Shown in pieces: positions 45,637 to 55,349 of a DNA stretch of 64,000 nucleotides. Within the stretch, counting starts at the first letter, position 1; each line of letters starts with the position of its first letter. Source of the stretch: Neisseria subflava (GTDB lineage Bacteria; Pseudomonadota; Gammaproteobacteria; Burkholderiales; Neisseriaceae); assembly GCF_024205745.1 (NCBI RefSeq), contig NZ_CP073117.1, positions 310,001 to 374,000 of the forward strand, read 5' to 3'. The translations under genes and the position numbers were made by a program. The notes under the pieces are model-generated. The model was not told where the DNA came from. It did not search any database and was given only the letters and a program-made list of their open reading frames with translations.

Positions 45637-48027
45637 ATGAGTGCAACCGTCCAAACCGGCTACTTCTTCATGCCTGAACACATCATCCTCGTCGGCGCCA
45701 GCGAACGTCCGCACAGCCTTGGCGAACGCATTTTCAGCCACCTGCTCGGTTCCTCATATCAAGGCAAAATCACCCCCGTCAATCTTCGACACAGCAGTGT
45801 CGCAGGCATTCCCTCCTACTCCAGCCTCAGCAAAATCCCGGGCCAAGCCGATTTGGTTGTTGCCGTTATCCCGCCCGACCATTACGACTCGCTGTTCAAA
45901 GCCTGCCGTAAAAAAGACCTGCGCCACATTATCCTGATTCAAGATTGGGAAAACCTGCCACCCGAATCCTGCAAAAACGCCCGTTCCATTATTCAAAAAT
46001 ATCACGGCGACGAATTGAACATCACCGTGTGCAACAGTGCAGGCATCCAACTCCCCTCACTCAACCTCAACATCGGCACCCAAACCGACTATCCGGCCGG
46101 CCATATCGCATTACTAACCGGCCACAGCACCGTCAGCCGCAACATCAACCATCTGCTGAATACGCTGCACCAAGGCGTATCACGCCACATCAGCCTCAAC
46201 TATGACCTAAGCCCCACCACATCCGCCGACTGGCTCAACCGCTTCGGTCACAACCGCCATACCAAAGTTGCCGTGATCCACTACAATCCAGCCGAAAACC
46301 AACGCGAGCTGTTCAGTGCCATCCGCCACTTTACACGCCACACACCGCTTATCCTGTTGTCCACACACTACACCAACGACACAGACAAAGCCATCCTGCG
46401 CAGCCTCAGCCGCCATTGCAATTTCCAACCGGTATTCAATACCGCCGAACTGGAAACAGCCCTAAAAGCCCACCTATCCGGCATTCCCGTCATTACCAAC
46501 CCTACCATTCTGTCCGACACGCCGATAGAATGGCTGCGCACTACCGCCGATGCCTGCGAATTGACCCTCGACCTCCCAACCGAAGCACCATCCATCCGAC
46601 AAGGCTGCATCGGCAGCAACCCCACGCCTGCACGCATCCACCGTCTGGCGCTCGAACAATTACAAAATCCGCATACTCAAGCCCTGCTCGGCATTATTTC
46701 GCCAGATACGCCGGATGCGTACAGCATTCATCAAACTCTGGATAATTTGGCACAAAAAACCAGCAAGCCCATTCTCGTCAGCTATCGTTTTTCAGACGGC
46801 CTGACTCGGTTTAACACGCCGGAAGAAGCCTTACTGACACTTTATTTCCGCAATCAAACAGCCTATTTGCAACAAGTACAAAATACCCCTGCCCCAGCCA
46901 AAACAGGCCGTCTGAAAACACCTAAAAGCAAAAGTATCGATAAAGCCATTGCATCCGGCCAAACCGAACTGATGGCGGAAGCGCTATACCTGCCTCCGTG
47001 CCAAACCCAAAAACACCATGCCGTCCAGTTCCGGTTCAGCCGCCATGCCATTTACGGCAACATCCTTACCGCCCATTACAACGGCAAAACCGAAGCCGCA
47101 TTACCTCCCTTTACCACGCTCGATATTCAGCGTTTAAGTCAATTTGCGGAACTCGACAACACTTCCGTTCTCAATCAATTTCTGCATTCCCTAAACACGC
47201 TTATCCACAACGACCAGCATATCGGCGACATTATCCTCAACTACAATGGTAGCCAATACAACAGCACCATCATTCCCGAAATCGTGGAAAAACCAGCCAC
47301 ACCAACAACCAAAATCCCCAAAAAAGCCGTCCAAACCTTGGAACAGGCCGCTGCCAAAATGCAAAGTGCCGCCGCCTACCTCCAACAAAAAAATCCGGCA
47401 GCGGCCGAATTCCTACGCAACACAGGCGAAGCCGCGTCCGAACTGCTGCACCCTAAAACTGAAACGCCCAAGATACAAAACGTACTCGCACCCTATCCGA
47501 GCCGAACCGATACATTTACTCTACCCGACGGCAACACACTACACATCCGCGCACTAGAGCCTGAAGATGCCGAAGCCAAACAAAAATTTGTCCGCCAATT
47601 ACCCGCGGCTGACCGCTATACGCGCTTCATGACCCATACCAACGAGTTGCCGCTGCCCACACTCGCACGGCTGACCCGTCCCGATTTTCATACCGAATGC
47701 GCATGGGCAGCCTTCGCTTCAGACGGCCGTATCGTCGCAGTCAGCCGCTACAGCCGCATCAATCGCAATGAGTGCGAGTTCGGCATTACTTTGGCACCTG
47801 AAGCACGCAAAACCGGCTTGGCCGGCAAAATGATGAGCCTGATTATCCAAACTGCCACACAGCAAGGTTACCAAACCATGAATGCGGAAATCCTCAAAGA
47901 AAACACACCGATGCTCAAACTCGCTGAAAAATCAGGATTTACCGTCACCCCATCGGAAACCGACCGCGGCCTGTATCAAGCCAGCCTCGATTTGAACGAA
48001 TGGCAAAACAGCAACAAAAACAAATAA
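45637..48027 (+). CDS. Pat-like protein: CoA-binding domain fused to GNAT acetyltransferase
   Basis: Predicted protein lysine acetyltransferase of 796 residues. The N-terminal 120 residues are a CoA-binding Rossmann domain (HIILVGASERPHSLGERIF), as in ADP-forming acyl-CoA synthetases. A succinyl-CoA-ligase-like middle follows (GHIALLTGHSTVS). The C-terminal 170 residues are a GNAT domain, with the acetyl-CoA loop in EARKTGLAGKMM. It is shorter than E. coli PatZ (886) and I do not see a full ATP-grasp domain. A low-complexity region, about 560-620, precedes the GNAT. Two internal DUS copies lie near 46790 and 46904. Confidence 0.8.
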   Translation: MSATVQTGYFFMPEHIILVGASERPHSLGERIFSHLLGSSYQGKITPVNLRHSSVAGIPSYSSLSKIPGQADLVVAVIPPDHYDSLFKACRKKDLRHIILIQDWENLPPESCKNARSIIQKYHGDELNITVCNSAGIQLPSLNLNIGTQTDYPAGHIALLTGHSTVSRNINHLLNTLHQGVSRHISLNYDLSPTTSADWLNRFGHNRHTKVAVIHYNPAENQRELFSAIRHFTRHTPLILLSTHYTNDTDKAILRSLSRHCNFQPVFNTAELETALKAHLSGIPVITNPTILSDTPIEWLRTTADACELTLDLPTEAPSIRQGCIGSNPTPARIHRLALEQLQNPHTQALLGIISPDTPDAYSIHQTLDNLAQKTSKPILVSYRFSDGLTRFNTPEEALLTLYFRNQTAYLQQVQNTPAPAKTGRLKTPKSKSIDKAIASGQTELMAEALYLPPCQTQKHHAVQFRFSRHAIYGNILTAHYNGKTEAALPPFTTLDIQRLSQFAELDNTSVLNQFLHSLNTLIHNDQHIGDIILNYNGSQYNSTIIPEIVEKPATPTTKIPKKAVQTLEQAAAKMQSAAAYLQQKNPAAAEFLRNTGEAASELLHPKTETPKIQNVLAPYPSRTDTFTLPDGNTLHIRALEPEDAEAKQKFVRQLPAADRYTRFMTHTNELPLPTLARLTRPDFHTECAWAAFASDGRIVAVSRYSRINRNECEFGITLAPEARKTGLAGKMMSLIIQTATQQGYQTMNAEILKENTPMLKLAEKSGFTVTPSETDRGLYQASLDLNEWQNSNKNK

Positions 48028-48031
48028 AAAC

Positions 48032-48061
48032 TTGCATAACCCGTGTGAAATATCCTAAAAT
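48032..48061 (+). promoter_or_regulatory. Promoter of the rpsP operon
   Basis: TTGCAT and TAAAAT are separated by 18 bp, about 40 bp upstream of rpsP. AAAGGA follows as ribosome site. Confidence 0.6.
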
Positions 48062-48102
48062 TAGCGGTTTCTATATATCCGCATTTTTCAAAAGGACTCA
48101 AA

Positions 48103-48351
48103 ATGGTAGTTATCCGTTTGGCTCGCGGCGGCTCAAAACACCGCCCTTTCTTCAACGTAGTCGTAACTGACTCTCGCAACCGTCGTGACGGCCGCTTCAT
48201 CGAGCGCGTAGGTTTCTACAACCCCGTTGCCAACGAAAAACAAGAACGCGTGCGTTTCGACGCAGACCGCATCAACCACTGGGTTGCTCAAGGCGCGAAA
48301 GTTAGCGACGCAGTTGCCAAACTGATTAAAGAGCAAAAAATCGCTGCTTAA
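48103..48351 (+). CDS. rpsP: Ribosomal protein S16
   Basis: Small-subunit protein of 82 residues with the family opening [20 protein letters not shown] and [10 protein letters not shown]. It is first in the conserved rpsP-rimM-trmD-rplS operon. Confidence 0.98.
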   Translation: MVVIRLARGGSKHRPFFNVVVTDSRNRRDGRFIERVGFYNPVANEKQERVRFDADRINHWVAQGAKVSDAVAKLIKEQKIAA

Positions 48352-48360
48352 TCAGCCAAA

Positions 48361-48876
48361 ATGACCATGACAGACACTCAAAAACGGGTAGCCATGGGCT
48401 ACATCAAAGGCGTATTCGGTATTAAAGGCTGGCTTAAAATTGCCGCCAATACCGAATATACCGATAGCCTGCTGGACTACCCCGAGTGGCAGTTGTGCAA
48501 GGATGGCAAAACCCTGAATGTTGTGCTTGAGGCAGGTAAAATTGTCAATGGCGAACTTCAGGTCAAATTTGAAGGTATAGACGATCGCGACCAAGCATTT
48601 GACTTGCGCGGCTATACCATCGAAATCCCCAGAGAGTCATTCGCCCCTACTGAGGAAGACGAATACTACTGGGCAGATTTAGTCGGCATGACCGTCATCA
48701 ACAAAGAAAACATCGTCCTCGGCAAAGTCAGCAACCTGATGGAAACCGGTGCAAATGATGTTTTGATGATTAAAGGCGAACACGGACAAATCCTGATTCC
48801 CTTTGTCTCCAACTATATCGAATCTGTCGATACCGACAGCAAAACCATTATCGCCGACTGGGGTTTGGACTACTGA
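48361..48876 (+). CDS. rimM: Ribosome maturation factor RimM
   Basis: Assists 30S assembly by binding S19. The 171-residue protein has the RimM barrel ([16 protein letters not shown]) and PRC-type barrel ([27 protein letters not shown]). Two ATGs lie two codons apart; the first is used. Its stop overlaps the trmD start by one base. Confidence 0.96.
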   Translation: MTMTDTQKRVAMGYIKGVFGIKGWLKIAANTEYTDSLLDYPEWQLCKDGKTLNVVLEAGKIVNGELQVKFEGIDDRDQAFDLRGYTIEIPRESFAPTEEDEYYWADLVGMTVINKENIVLGKVSNLMETGANDVLMIKGEHGQILIPFVSNYIESVDTDSKTIIADWGLDY

Positions 48877-49625
48877 TGCTGATTCAAGCCATCACCATTT
48901 TCCCGGAGATGTTCGACAGCATTGTCGAATATGGCGTTACAGGCAGAGCAAGAAAACAAAATCTTTGGCAGTTTCAAGCCATCAATCCCCGAAAATTTGC
49001 CGATAACAAACTTGGCTATATCGATGATCGCCCCTTCGGAGGTGGTCCAGGAATGATTATGATGGCGCCGCCGCTTCAAGCGGCAATTGAAGAAGCCAAA
49101 GCAAACTCGCAAAAACCTGTCAAAGTAATTTATCTCAGTCCGCAAGGTCAGCCGCTGACACATAAAAAAGCGGCAGAACTTGCCGAACTGCCCCATCTTG
49201 TTCTTCTATGCGGACGCTATGAAGGCATAGATGAAAGACTGCTGCAAAGCAGTGTGGACGAAGAAATCAGCATTGGCGACTTTGTCGTCTCGGGTGGCGA
49301 ATTACCCGCCATGATGTTGATGGATGCCGTCTTAAGATTGGTTCCGGGTGTATTGGGCGATATACAGTCAGCCGAACAAGACTCGTTTTCAGACGGCCTT
49401 TTAGACTGTCCTCATTACACCAAACCCGTAGAATTCCAAGGCATGATGGTTCCCGAGGTCTTACGCTCAGGAAATCATGGCTTGATTGCCGAGTGGCGAT
49501 TGAAACAATCGCTGCGACGCACTTTAGAGCGCCGACCTGACTTATTAGAAAAGCGCAGTTTAATCCCAAAGGAATCCCGCCTCTTAAAAGAAATCTTGCA
49601 AGAGCAACAGGAAATCCAATCATAA
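48876..49625 (+). CDS. trmD: tRNA (guanine-N1)-methyltransferase TrmD
   Basis: Methylates G37 of tRNA. The 249-residue SPOUT enzyme has [25 protein letters not shown] and the trefoil-knot segment [19 protein letters not shown] encodes FSDGLLD just before the conserved HYTKP motif. Confidence 0.97.
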   Translation: MLIQAITIFPEMFDSIVEYGVTGRARKQNLWQFQAINPRKFADNKLGYIDDRPFGGGPGMIMMAPPLQAAIEEAKANSQKPVKVIYLSPQGQPLTHKKAAELAELPHLVLLCGRYEGIDERLLQSSVDEEISIGDFVVSGGELPAMMLMDAVLRLVPGVLGDIQSAEQDSFSDGLLDCPHYTKPVEFQGMMVPEVLRSGNHGLIAEWRLKQSLRRTLERRPDLLEKRSLIPKESRLLKEILQEQQEIQS

Positions 49626-49639
49626 CTTAGGAAAAACAA

Positions 49640-50005
49640 ATGAACTTGATTCAACAATTAGAGCAAGAAGAAATCGCTCGCTTGAACAAAGAAATCCCTG
49701 AATTCGCTCCAGGCGACACCGTTGTCGTATCTGTACGCGTAGTTGAGGGTTCTCGCAGCCGTCTGCAAGCATACGAAGGTGTTGTTATCGCTCGCCGCAA
49801 CCGTGGCCTGAACAGCAACTTCATCGTTCGCAAAATCTCTAGCGGCGAAGGTGTAGAACGTACTTTCCAACTGTACTCTCCTACCGTAGAAAAAATCGAA
49901 GTTAAACGCCGTGGTGACGTACGTCGCGCCAAACTGTACTACTTGCGCGGCCTGACCGGTAAAGCAGCTCGCATTAAAGAAAAATTGCCTGCTCGCAAAG
50001 GCTAA
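49640..50005 (+). CDS. rplS: Ribosomal protein L19
   Basis: Large-subunit protein of 121 residues ([48 protein letters not shown]). It is last in the operon and is followed by a strong terminator. Confidence 0.98.
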   Translation: MNLIQQLEQEEIARLNKEIPEFAPGDTVVVSVRVVEGSRSRLQAYEGVVIARRNRGLNSNFIVRKISSGEGVERTFQLYSPTVEKIEVKRRGDVRRAKLYYLRGLTGKAARIKEKLPARKG

Positions 50006-50016
50006 TAGCTTTCATC

Positions 50017-50045
50017 AAAAACCCACTTCAATGAAGTGGGTTTTT
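50017..50045 (+). terminator. Terminator of the rpsP operon
   Basis: AAAAACCCACTTC and GAAGTGGGTTTTT form a 13-bp stem with a three-base loop, 12 bp after rplS. Confidence 0.95.
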
Positions 50046-50164
50046 GTTTTTATACAAGATCTCCTCGTCTTTCTTACACAATCCTGCAAGCCAATCACAA
50101 TACACATCTCGCGCATAAACTTAAACAGAATCATAATTCCCCTGCTTCTTTTAACCTTTATACA

Positions 50165-50200
50165 AAAGGCCGTCTGAAACAAAAGATTCAGACGGCCTTT
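50165..50200. terminator. Inverted DUS pair after the PepSY gene
   Basis: AAAGGCCGTCTGAA and TTCAGACGGCCTTT form a stem 16 bp after the PepSY gene stop on the minus strand. Confidence 0.8.
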
Positions 50201-50215
50201 AATCACATCGAATGG

Positions 50216-51625
50216 TTATTTAAACCATCTTGCCAATGCAGGGATACGTGATAACAACAGTGTATCCAAAATCCAAATAACAGCGATTGCGGCAATGGCA
50301 GTTGGGAAAATCACAGCCAAAATCAGAAGTGGCACAGCCATTGCCCACCATACCGGTAATTTGATTTTCTGTGCAGGAGGAACCAAACCACGTGCTTCCG
50401 ACGGACGGCGTTTCCACCACATTACACAGCCGCTGACACAGATAAAGATAATCGCCAGACAGAATAAGACATTTGCCAATACGCTCCACCAGCCCAATGT
50501 ACCCATATGCAAAGCAATACTTGCCGCCATGAATTTACCAAACCAGTTGTAATCGTCGAAATGAATATCAGCTAGGATTTTACCGCTGTATTGATCAATA
50601 TGTACCGTGCGGTCAGCGGTTGGACTAATCATATCGTAACTCATTGAGTCTTGCGACAACGTCCATACACCGGTCTCACCTTTGGGTAAATTGAGCTGAT
50701 AACGGCCTTTAAAGCCAATTTCACGTGCAAAGCGGTCAACCGTCTCCAAAGTCATCGGCTCGCTTGGATTAATGCCGTTTTCACCCATTGTCGTACCGGA
50801 AACCGGCATAGGCGTCAACTCCAAAATCCATGGCACTTCTTTAGATTTACCGTCGTTCAGCACATCACCATGGGTTGGTACGGAAGATACAGGATTCGGC
50901 TCGACGCCCCATTTACCCGCAGGAAATTGGCTCCACGCCTGAACCGCTTTACCCCCCCAAATACCTGCCCAAGCAATACCTGACAGACAGAACAGCAACA
51001 AAATCAAAGAAACCCAAGAACCAAATGCTCCGTGCATGCTACGCCACCATGTGCGTCCTTTGCCTGCTTTCGGCACAAGCATGGATTTCAGGCTGCGCTG
51101 TTTCGCCCACCACAAATAAATCCCCGTGATTATCATCAGGATGGTCAGCGACGCGGCAGTTTCCAGCAGATAGTCGCCCACCGGGCCGATCATCATATCG
51201 CCGTGGATTTCGTCCATCGTGTGATACCAGCCTTGACCACGCGGCATCGTATTCACAACTTTTGCCGTATAGGGATCAACGGCAACCATAGTGGCTTTAT
51301 CGTCATTGTTCACGCGGAATACGGCAACCATATCATCTGCGCGCGGCGCAATATATTGCACTACAGAAGCAGTTTCCGGATTCACAAACTGTCTGGCGGC
51401 CTCAGCCTGAGCCGACAAAGGCTGCACCACTGCCTGCGGCGTAATATGTATGCGTTCGCCTTCTTTACCGGTAATATTGGCGAATAGCAGCATTCCCAAC
51501 CCTGTAACAGCCAGCAGGGTTAAAAACGGCGCAACCAAAAGTCCGGCATAAAAATGCCATCGCCAAACAGTCAAATAACGGCGGTTAGCCTGTTGTTCAT
51601 TTTGGGAAGTTGGTTTTGTTTCCAT
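50216..51625 (-). CDS. PepSY-associated transmembrane protein
   Basis: Inner-membrane protein of 469 residues of the PepSY_TM group, often linked to iron uptake or metal reduction. It has an N-terminal membrane segment preceded by WRWHFYAGLLVAPF, a periplasmic part, HTMDEIHGDMMIGPVG, a segment with WWRSMHGAFGSW, an internal PepSY-like domain (about 290-365), and three C-terminal segments. Conserved histidines near the membrane suggest haem or metal binding. No Fur box was found upstream. The exact function is unknown. Confidence 0.75.
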   Translation of the reverse strand: METKPTSQNEQQANRRYLTVWRWHFYAGLLVAPFLTLLAVTGLGMLLFANITGKEGERIHITPQAVVQPLSAQAEAARQFVNPETASVVQYIAPRADDMVAVFRVNNDDKATMVAVDPYTAKVVNTMPRGQGWYHTMDEIHGDMMIGPVGDYLLETAASLTILMIITGIYLWWAKQRSLKSMLVPKAGKGRTWWRSMHGAFGSWVSLILLLFCLSGIAWAGIWGGKAVQAWSQFPAGKWGVEPNPVSSVPTHGDVLNDGKSKEVPWILELTPMPVSGTTMGENGINPSEPMTLETVDRFAREIGFKGRYQLNLPKGETGVWTLSQDSMSYDMISPTADRTVHIDQYSGKILADIHFDDYNWFGKFMAASIALHMGTLGWWSVLANVLFCLAIIFICVSGCVMWWKRRPSEARGLVPPAQKIKLPVWWAMAVPLLILAVIFPTAIAAIAVIWILDTLLLSRIPALARWFK

Positions 51626-51814
51626 ATTTTCTCTTCATATAGTTAAAGCAGACTAATTACTACGAATTAGCAACAGGTATTTTAATCAAAAACATTCATT
51701 TAAGAAACCGTTTTTCCAATGCAGCTTTGAAATACTTCAATATTTAGTTTTTAGGCCGTCTGAAAAAACAAAATAGACAGAAAACAACACTTTACTGAAA
51801 ATCCGTTTTAATCA

Positions 51815-51842
51815 TTGCGGTTTCGGCAGAATTTGGTAGAAT
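51815..51842 (+). promoter_or_regulatory. Putative greA promoter
   Basis: TTGCGG and TAGAAT are separated by 16 bp. The start would be near 51850, about 15 bases before the leader hairpin. Confidence 0.5.
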
Positions 51843-51865
51843 ACAGACATTACTTATTTATTCAT

Positions 51866-51897
51866 CAAGCCGCCAAGCTTTGGCGGCTTGTATTTTT
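51866..51897 (+). terminator. Terminator hairpin inside the greA leader
   Basis: CAAGCCGCCAA and TTGGCGGCTTG form an 11-bp stem with a three-base loop, followed by TATTTTTATTT. It lies between the greA promoter and start and would yield a short leader RNA of about 50 bases. Confidence 0.75.
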
Positions 51898-51969
51898 ATT
51901 TCCAATCCGGCTACCGCGCGTGGCCGGATAAAATTTTAAAAGCATTATCATGCTTTCATGGAGAACCCA

Positions 51970-52446
51970 ATGCAAAAAATCCCTTTGACCGTCCGTGGTG
52001 CAGAATTATTGAAACAAGAACTTCAACACCTCAAAAGCGTAGCACGCCCAGAAGTCATCGAAGCCATCGCCGAAGCACGTTCGCACGGCGACTTGTCTGA
52101 AAACGCAGAATACGAAGCCGCTAAAGAGCGTCAAGGCTTTATCGAAGGCCGCATCGCCGAGTTGGAACACAAACTCTCTATGGCGCACATCATCAACCCT
52201 GCCGAAATCCATGCAGAAGGCAAAATCGTATTCGGCACAACTGTAACACTGGAAGATTTGGAAACTGAAGAACAAGTTACCTACCAAATCGTCGGTGAAG
52301 ATGAAGCAGACATCAAAGAACGCAAAATCTACGTTGGCTCTCCAATTGCCCGCGCCTTAATCGGCAAAGAAGAAGGCGACGTTGCAGAAGTTCAAGCACC
52401 CGGCGGCGTACGTGAATATGACATCATTGCCGTACAATATATCTAA
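51970..52446 (+). CDS. greA: Transcription elongation factor GreA
   Basis: Rescues backtracked RNA polymerase by stimulating transcript cleavage. The 158-residue protein has the N-terminal coiled coil with the tip motif [20 protein letters not shown], whose acidic residues enter the polymerase channel, and the C-terminal FKBP-like domain ([15 protein letters not shown]). The ATG at 51970 follows GGAGAACCC; an in-frame ATG at 51958 overlaps that ribosome site and is rejected. Confidence 0.97.
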   Translation: MQKIPLTVRGAELLKQELQHLKSVARPEVIEAIAEARSHGDLSENAEYEAAKERQGFIEGRIAELEHKLSMAHIINPAEIHAEGKIVFGTTVTLEDLETEEQVTYQIVGEDEADIKERKIYVGSPIARALIGKEEGDVAEVQAPGGVREYDIIAVQYI

Positions 52447-52450
52447 ATAA

Positions 52451-52490
52451 ACAAAAGGCCGTCTGAAAACATTTTCAGACGGCCTTTTGT
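52451..52490. terminator. Inverted DUS pair after greA
   Basis: A 19-bp stem from ACAAAAGGCCGTCTGAAAA and its complement around a 2-bp loop, 4 bp after the greA stop. Confidence 0.9.
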
Positions 52491-52543
52491 TGTACCTAAA
52501 AACACCATAATAGAAAAAGTGAAATCTTCCCAAGAGAAATATA

Positions 52544-52972
52544 ATGAATCTACTGTACAAAATTATCCAAACCGCTGCCACCATGTGGCTCGGTATGCAG
52601 CTGACCGCAGGCTATGTTACCGCCCCTATCCTGTTCCGCCTTCTGCCTAAAATGCAGGCGGGAGAAATTGCCGGCATTTTATTTGCCATTACAGCGATAT
52701 GTGGCTTAGTTATTTTTGGCGCAGCCTATGCCTTTTTCAGACGGCAACTGGCCTCACTTTCTTGGTGGATCTTGGTACTTTGGCTACTCTTAGCCTGCAA
52801 CCATCTTTTGGTTACGCCTGTTATCGAAGCACACAAATATGGGCTGGATAACTGGCTGCTGTCCCTAGTAGGTGGAACATTCGGCGTTTGGCACGGCTTA
52901 TCCAATATCATCTTTTTGATTTGTACGATACTGGCAGCCATCTGCGTATGGAAATGGCCCAAACCAAACTAA
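52544..52972 (+). CDS. DUF4149-family membrane protein
   Basis: Protein of 142 residues with four membrane segments (about 5-25, 42-65, 72-92 and 110-137). The family pattern WLGMQLTAGYVTAPILFRLLPKMQAGEIAG at the N-terminus supports the call. The in-frame DUS-like sequence encodes FRRQL. Function is unknown. Confidence 0.8.
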   Translation: MNLLYKIIQTAATMWLGMQLTAGYVTAPILFRLLPKMQAGEIAGILFAITAICGLVIFGAAYAFFRRQLASLSWWILVLWLLLACNHLLVTPVIEAHKYGLDNWLLSLVGGTFGVWHGLSNIIFLICTILAAICVWKWPKPN

Positions 52973-52980
52973 TCTGTCTC

Positions 52981-53025
52981 AATAAAAGGCCGTCTGAAAA
53001 GAAGTCTTTCAGACGGCCTTTTATT
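52981..53025. terminator. Inverted DUS pair after the DUF4149 gene
   Basis: AATAAAAGGCCGTCTGAAA and its complement around a 7-base loop. Confidence 0.9.
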
Positions 53026-53067
53026 TTGAATCATGAACTCCCCCGACTCTTCAAATATAAACCATAA

Positions 53068-53098
53068 AAAAATGCCCTGCATATTGCAGGGCATTTTT
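53068..53098 (-). terminator. rmpM terminator
   Basis: AAAAATGCCCTGC and GCAGGGCATTTTT form a 13-bp stem 10 bp after rmpM on the minus strand. Confidence 0.92.
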
Positions 53099-53108
53099 CA
53101 CAAACCGA

Positions 53109-53870
53109 TTAAGGTTTAGCGTAACCGTGAACGCCATTGTAAGGAGCTGGGATCCAACCTTCATCAGTAGCAGGCAATTCGCCTTGACCTTCGATAGTTT
53201 GGCCTGGAGCAACTTGACGAGTAACAACGCTGCGGATTTTAACATCAACGCGACGGTCAGGTTCGATACAAGCGATAAGGGCAGCACGTTTCTTAGCTTT
53301 AGAAACTTTTTTACCCAGTTTAGCAACTTCAGCTTCACAAGTAGCAGTCATTTGAGCTTGAGACTCGCCCAGACCTACTGCAGAGATTTTGCTAGAAGCA
53401 ACGCCACGGCCTACCAAGTAGTTAGCAACTACGTTAGCACGACGCTCAGACAGAGCTTGGTTGTATTCTTCAGAACCCATGAAGTCAGTGTGACCTTCAA
53501 CACGTACAGTTTGTACGCTGTCGTTGCTCAGGCGTTGAGCCAAAGCGTTCAGGTTTTCTTGAGCTTCAGGACGCAGGTTGTCTTTGTCGAAGCCGAACAG
53601 AGTTTTAGTAGACAGGGAAACAGTTTCATCAACATACTCAGGAGCTTGTTGTACAGGAGCAACTGCTTCACGATCACCACATTCAACGCGGCCTTCGGTA
53701 GCTTTGTCGAAGTAGCTGTTTTTCCAGCATTCGCCGTAGTTGTTACGGACGATTTCTTGAGATTGGCTGCTTACGGTGTAACCGTGTTTGGTGTGCGCTT
53801 CGCTGGCCATAGCGGTGCCAGAGGCAACCAAGGCAACGAACAATGCGCTTAATTTCAGCTGTTTGGTCAT
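53109..53870 (-). CDS. rmpM: RmpM (class 4) outer-membrane-associated protein
   Basis: Periplasmic OmpA-like protein that ties porins and outer-membrane receptors to peptidoglycan. The 253-residue precursor has a 22-residue signal peptide (cut after AMAS), a short N-terminal part with two cysteines, and an OmpA-C domain (about 85-215) with [17 protein letters not shown] and [19 protein letters not shown], whose Asp and Arg bind diaminopimelate. A further cysteine pair lies in ATCEAEVAK and [10 protein letters not shown]. It has a strong promoter and terminator. Confidence 0.95.
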   Translation of the reverse strand: MTKQLKLSALFVALVASGTAMASEAHTKHGYTVSSQSQEIVRNNYGECWKNSYFDKATEGRVECGDREAVAPVQQAPEYVDETVSLSTKTLFGFDKDNLRPEAQENLNALAQRLSNDSVQTVRVEGHTDFMGSEEYNQALSERRANVVANYLVGRGVASSKISAVGLGESQAQMTATCEAEVAKLGKKVSKAKKRAALIACIEPDRRVDVKIRSVVTRQVAPGQTIEGQGELPATDEGWIPAPYNGVHGYAKP

Positions 53871-54312
53871 TTTATTCCCTCATCAAATTGTTATGCGGCG
53901 GACTAGGAAAGCAACCGCTGCAAAGTACCAATATACAGGCCGCAGTATCAAAACAGCGGCAAATCGGATATATCAGGTTGCACTATAAAGAAGCGCAAGG
54001 CAAACTGTCAATACTCGATGCCTTCAAACAATTATGAAGTGCCTGCTTCCTAGTAGTTAATCATGCCGAAAAATCAATCTTGTGTCATTAATTTAGGGCA
54101 AAATCAGACAATTCACCTACCTAAAGTTGTACAAAAACAACAAAACCCCTTTCCCTCTTCTTTCCTGAATTTCCTGTTTTCATATCATTAAAAGATATTT
54201 TCATTAAAAACAAACGTTTTCAAAACTCAGGGCAAAACCGGGCAAAATATGTTAAATTACAGACCGTTTGTCGCACAAAATCCACAATAACAACGTATCC
54301 GATACTGCTACC
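53871..54312. other. Divergent region between rmpM and cysB
   Basis: About 440 bp. It contains the rmpM promoter and an AT-rich stretch before cysB. No DUS is present. An in-frame ATG at 54268 leads into cysB but is not used. Confidence 0.6.
53982..54011 (-). promoter_or_regulatory. rmpM promoter
   Basis: On the minus strand TTGACA and TATAGT are separated by 18 bp, close to consensus. The start would be near 53975, with a leader of about 100 bases. Confidence 0.8.
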
Positions 54313-55263
54313 ATGAAACTGCAACAATTACGTTACGCCCTTGAAGTTTACCGGCACAATCTGAATGTCTCCGAGGCTGCAGATGCGCTTTTTACATCCC
54401 AGCCCGGCATTTCCAAACAAATCCGCCTGCTTGAAGAAGAATTGGGTATCCAAATTTTTATCCGCAGCGGCAAGCGTGTGGTTTCCGTTTCACAACCGGG
54501 CAAAGCCGTGTTAGAGATTTCGGAACGGATTTTGCGTGATGTACAGAACATTAAAAATATCGGCAGCGAGTTTACCGATCACGACAGCGGCTCGCTGACC
54601 ATCGCGACAACGCATACCCAGGCGCGTTATGCCTTGCCCACAATCGTTGCGGAATTTGTCAAAAACTACCCTAAAGTCAATTTGACCATCAAACAAGGCA
54701 GCCCTTCTGCCATTGCGCAAATGGTCAGCAGCGGCGAAGCGGATTTGGCAATTATTACCGAACGCATTGACGATCATCCCGAGTTGGGCAAACTGCCCTG
54801 CTATGAATGGAACCATGCCGTCATTGTTCCGCACGACCACCCTCTTTTGGACTGCCGCAATCCTTTAAGCCTTGAAGATTTGGCTTCTTTTCCGCTGGTT
54901 ACTTACGAATTTGCTTTTAATTCCGGCAGCAGCATTGCGCGTACATTTAATAAAGCGCATATTGAGCAACCTGATGTTGCCTTATCGGCTGCCGATACGG
55001 ATGTATTGAAGACGTATGTTCGCTTAGGCTTGGGTGTTGGTTTGATGGCCAAAATGGCGTACGATCCCGCGGTCGATCAAGATTTACAGCTGATTGATGC
55101 GGCGCACTTATTTGAACCGTCGCCCACTTGGATAGCCTTACGCTCGGATACTTACCTGCGCGGTTATACCTATGATTTTATACAGATGTTTGCACCGAAA
55201 CTGACCCGTGAAGCAGTTGACCGCATTCTGTACACGCCGGTTGTTGAAGATTTTTCAATTTAA
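54313..55263 (+). CDS. cysB: LysR-type regulator CysB
   Basis: Activator of sulfur-assimilation genes, responsive to N-acetylserine in the family. The 316-residue protein from the ATG at 54313 opens with MKLQQLRYALEVYRHNLNVS, the CysB form of the LysR helix-turn-helix (AADALFTSQPGISKQIRLLEEE), followed by a substrate-binding domain with THTQARYALP and LGVGLMAKMAYDP. The 15-codon upstream extension is rejected. No cys target gene is adjacent. Confidence 0.93.
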   Translation: MKLQQLRYALEVYRHNLNVSEAADALFTSQPGISKQIRLLEEELGIQIFIRSGKRVVSVSQPGKAVLEISERILRDVQNIKNIGSEFTDHDSGSLTIATTHTQARYALPTIVAEFVKNYPKVNLTIKQGSPSAIAQMVSSGEADLAIITERIDDHPELGKLPCYEWNHAVIVPHDHPLLDCRNPLSLEDLASFPLVTYEFAFNSGSSIARTFNKAHIEQPDVALSAADTDVLKTYVRLGLGVGLMAKMAYDPAVDQDLQLIDAAHLFEPSPTWIALRSDTYLRGYTYDFIQMFAPKLTREAVDRILYTPVVEDFSI

Positions 55264-55316
55264 CATCTAACTATAACTTGCGTAACTTAACAATTATTCT
55301 TTAATTCTTGTTAAAA

Positions 55317-55344
55317 AGGCCGTCTGAAATATTTCAGACGGCCT
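55317..55344. terminator. Inverted DUS pair between cysB and fnr
   Basis: AGGCCGTCTGAAAT with its complement forms a perfect palindrome between the convergent genes. Confidence 0.85.
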
Positions 55345-55349
55345 AAGAT

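Larger units (their letters stand above)
51626..51969. other. Region upstream of greA and the PepSY gene
   Basis: About 340 bp. It holds a DUS near 51753, the greA promoter and a terminator-like hairpin in the greA leader. The part near the PepSY gene is AT-rich with no recognised operator. Confidence 0.6.

Noticed and set aside
51626-51760. Fur box upstream of the PepSY gene
   Set aside because: AT-rich sequence is present but no adequate match to the GATAATGATAATCATTATC pattern.
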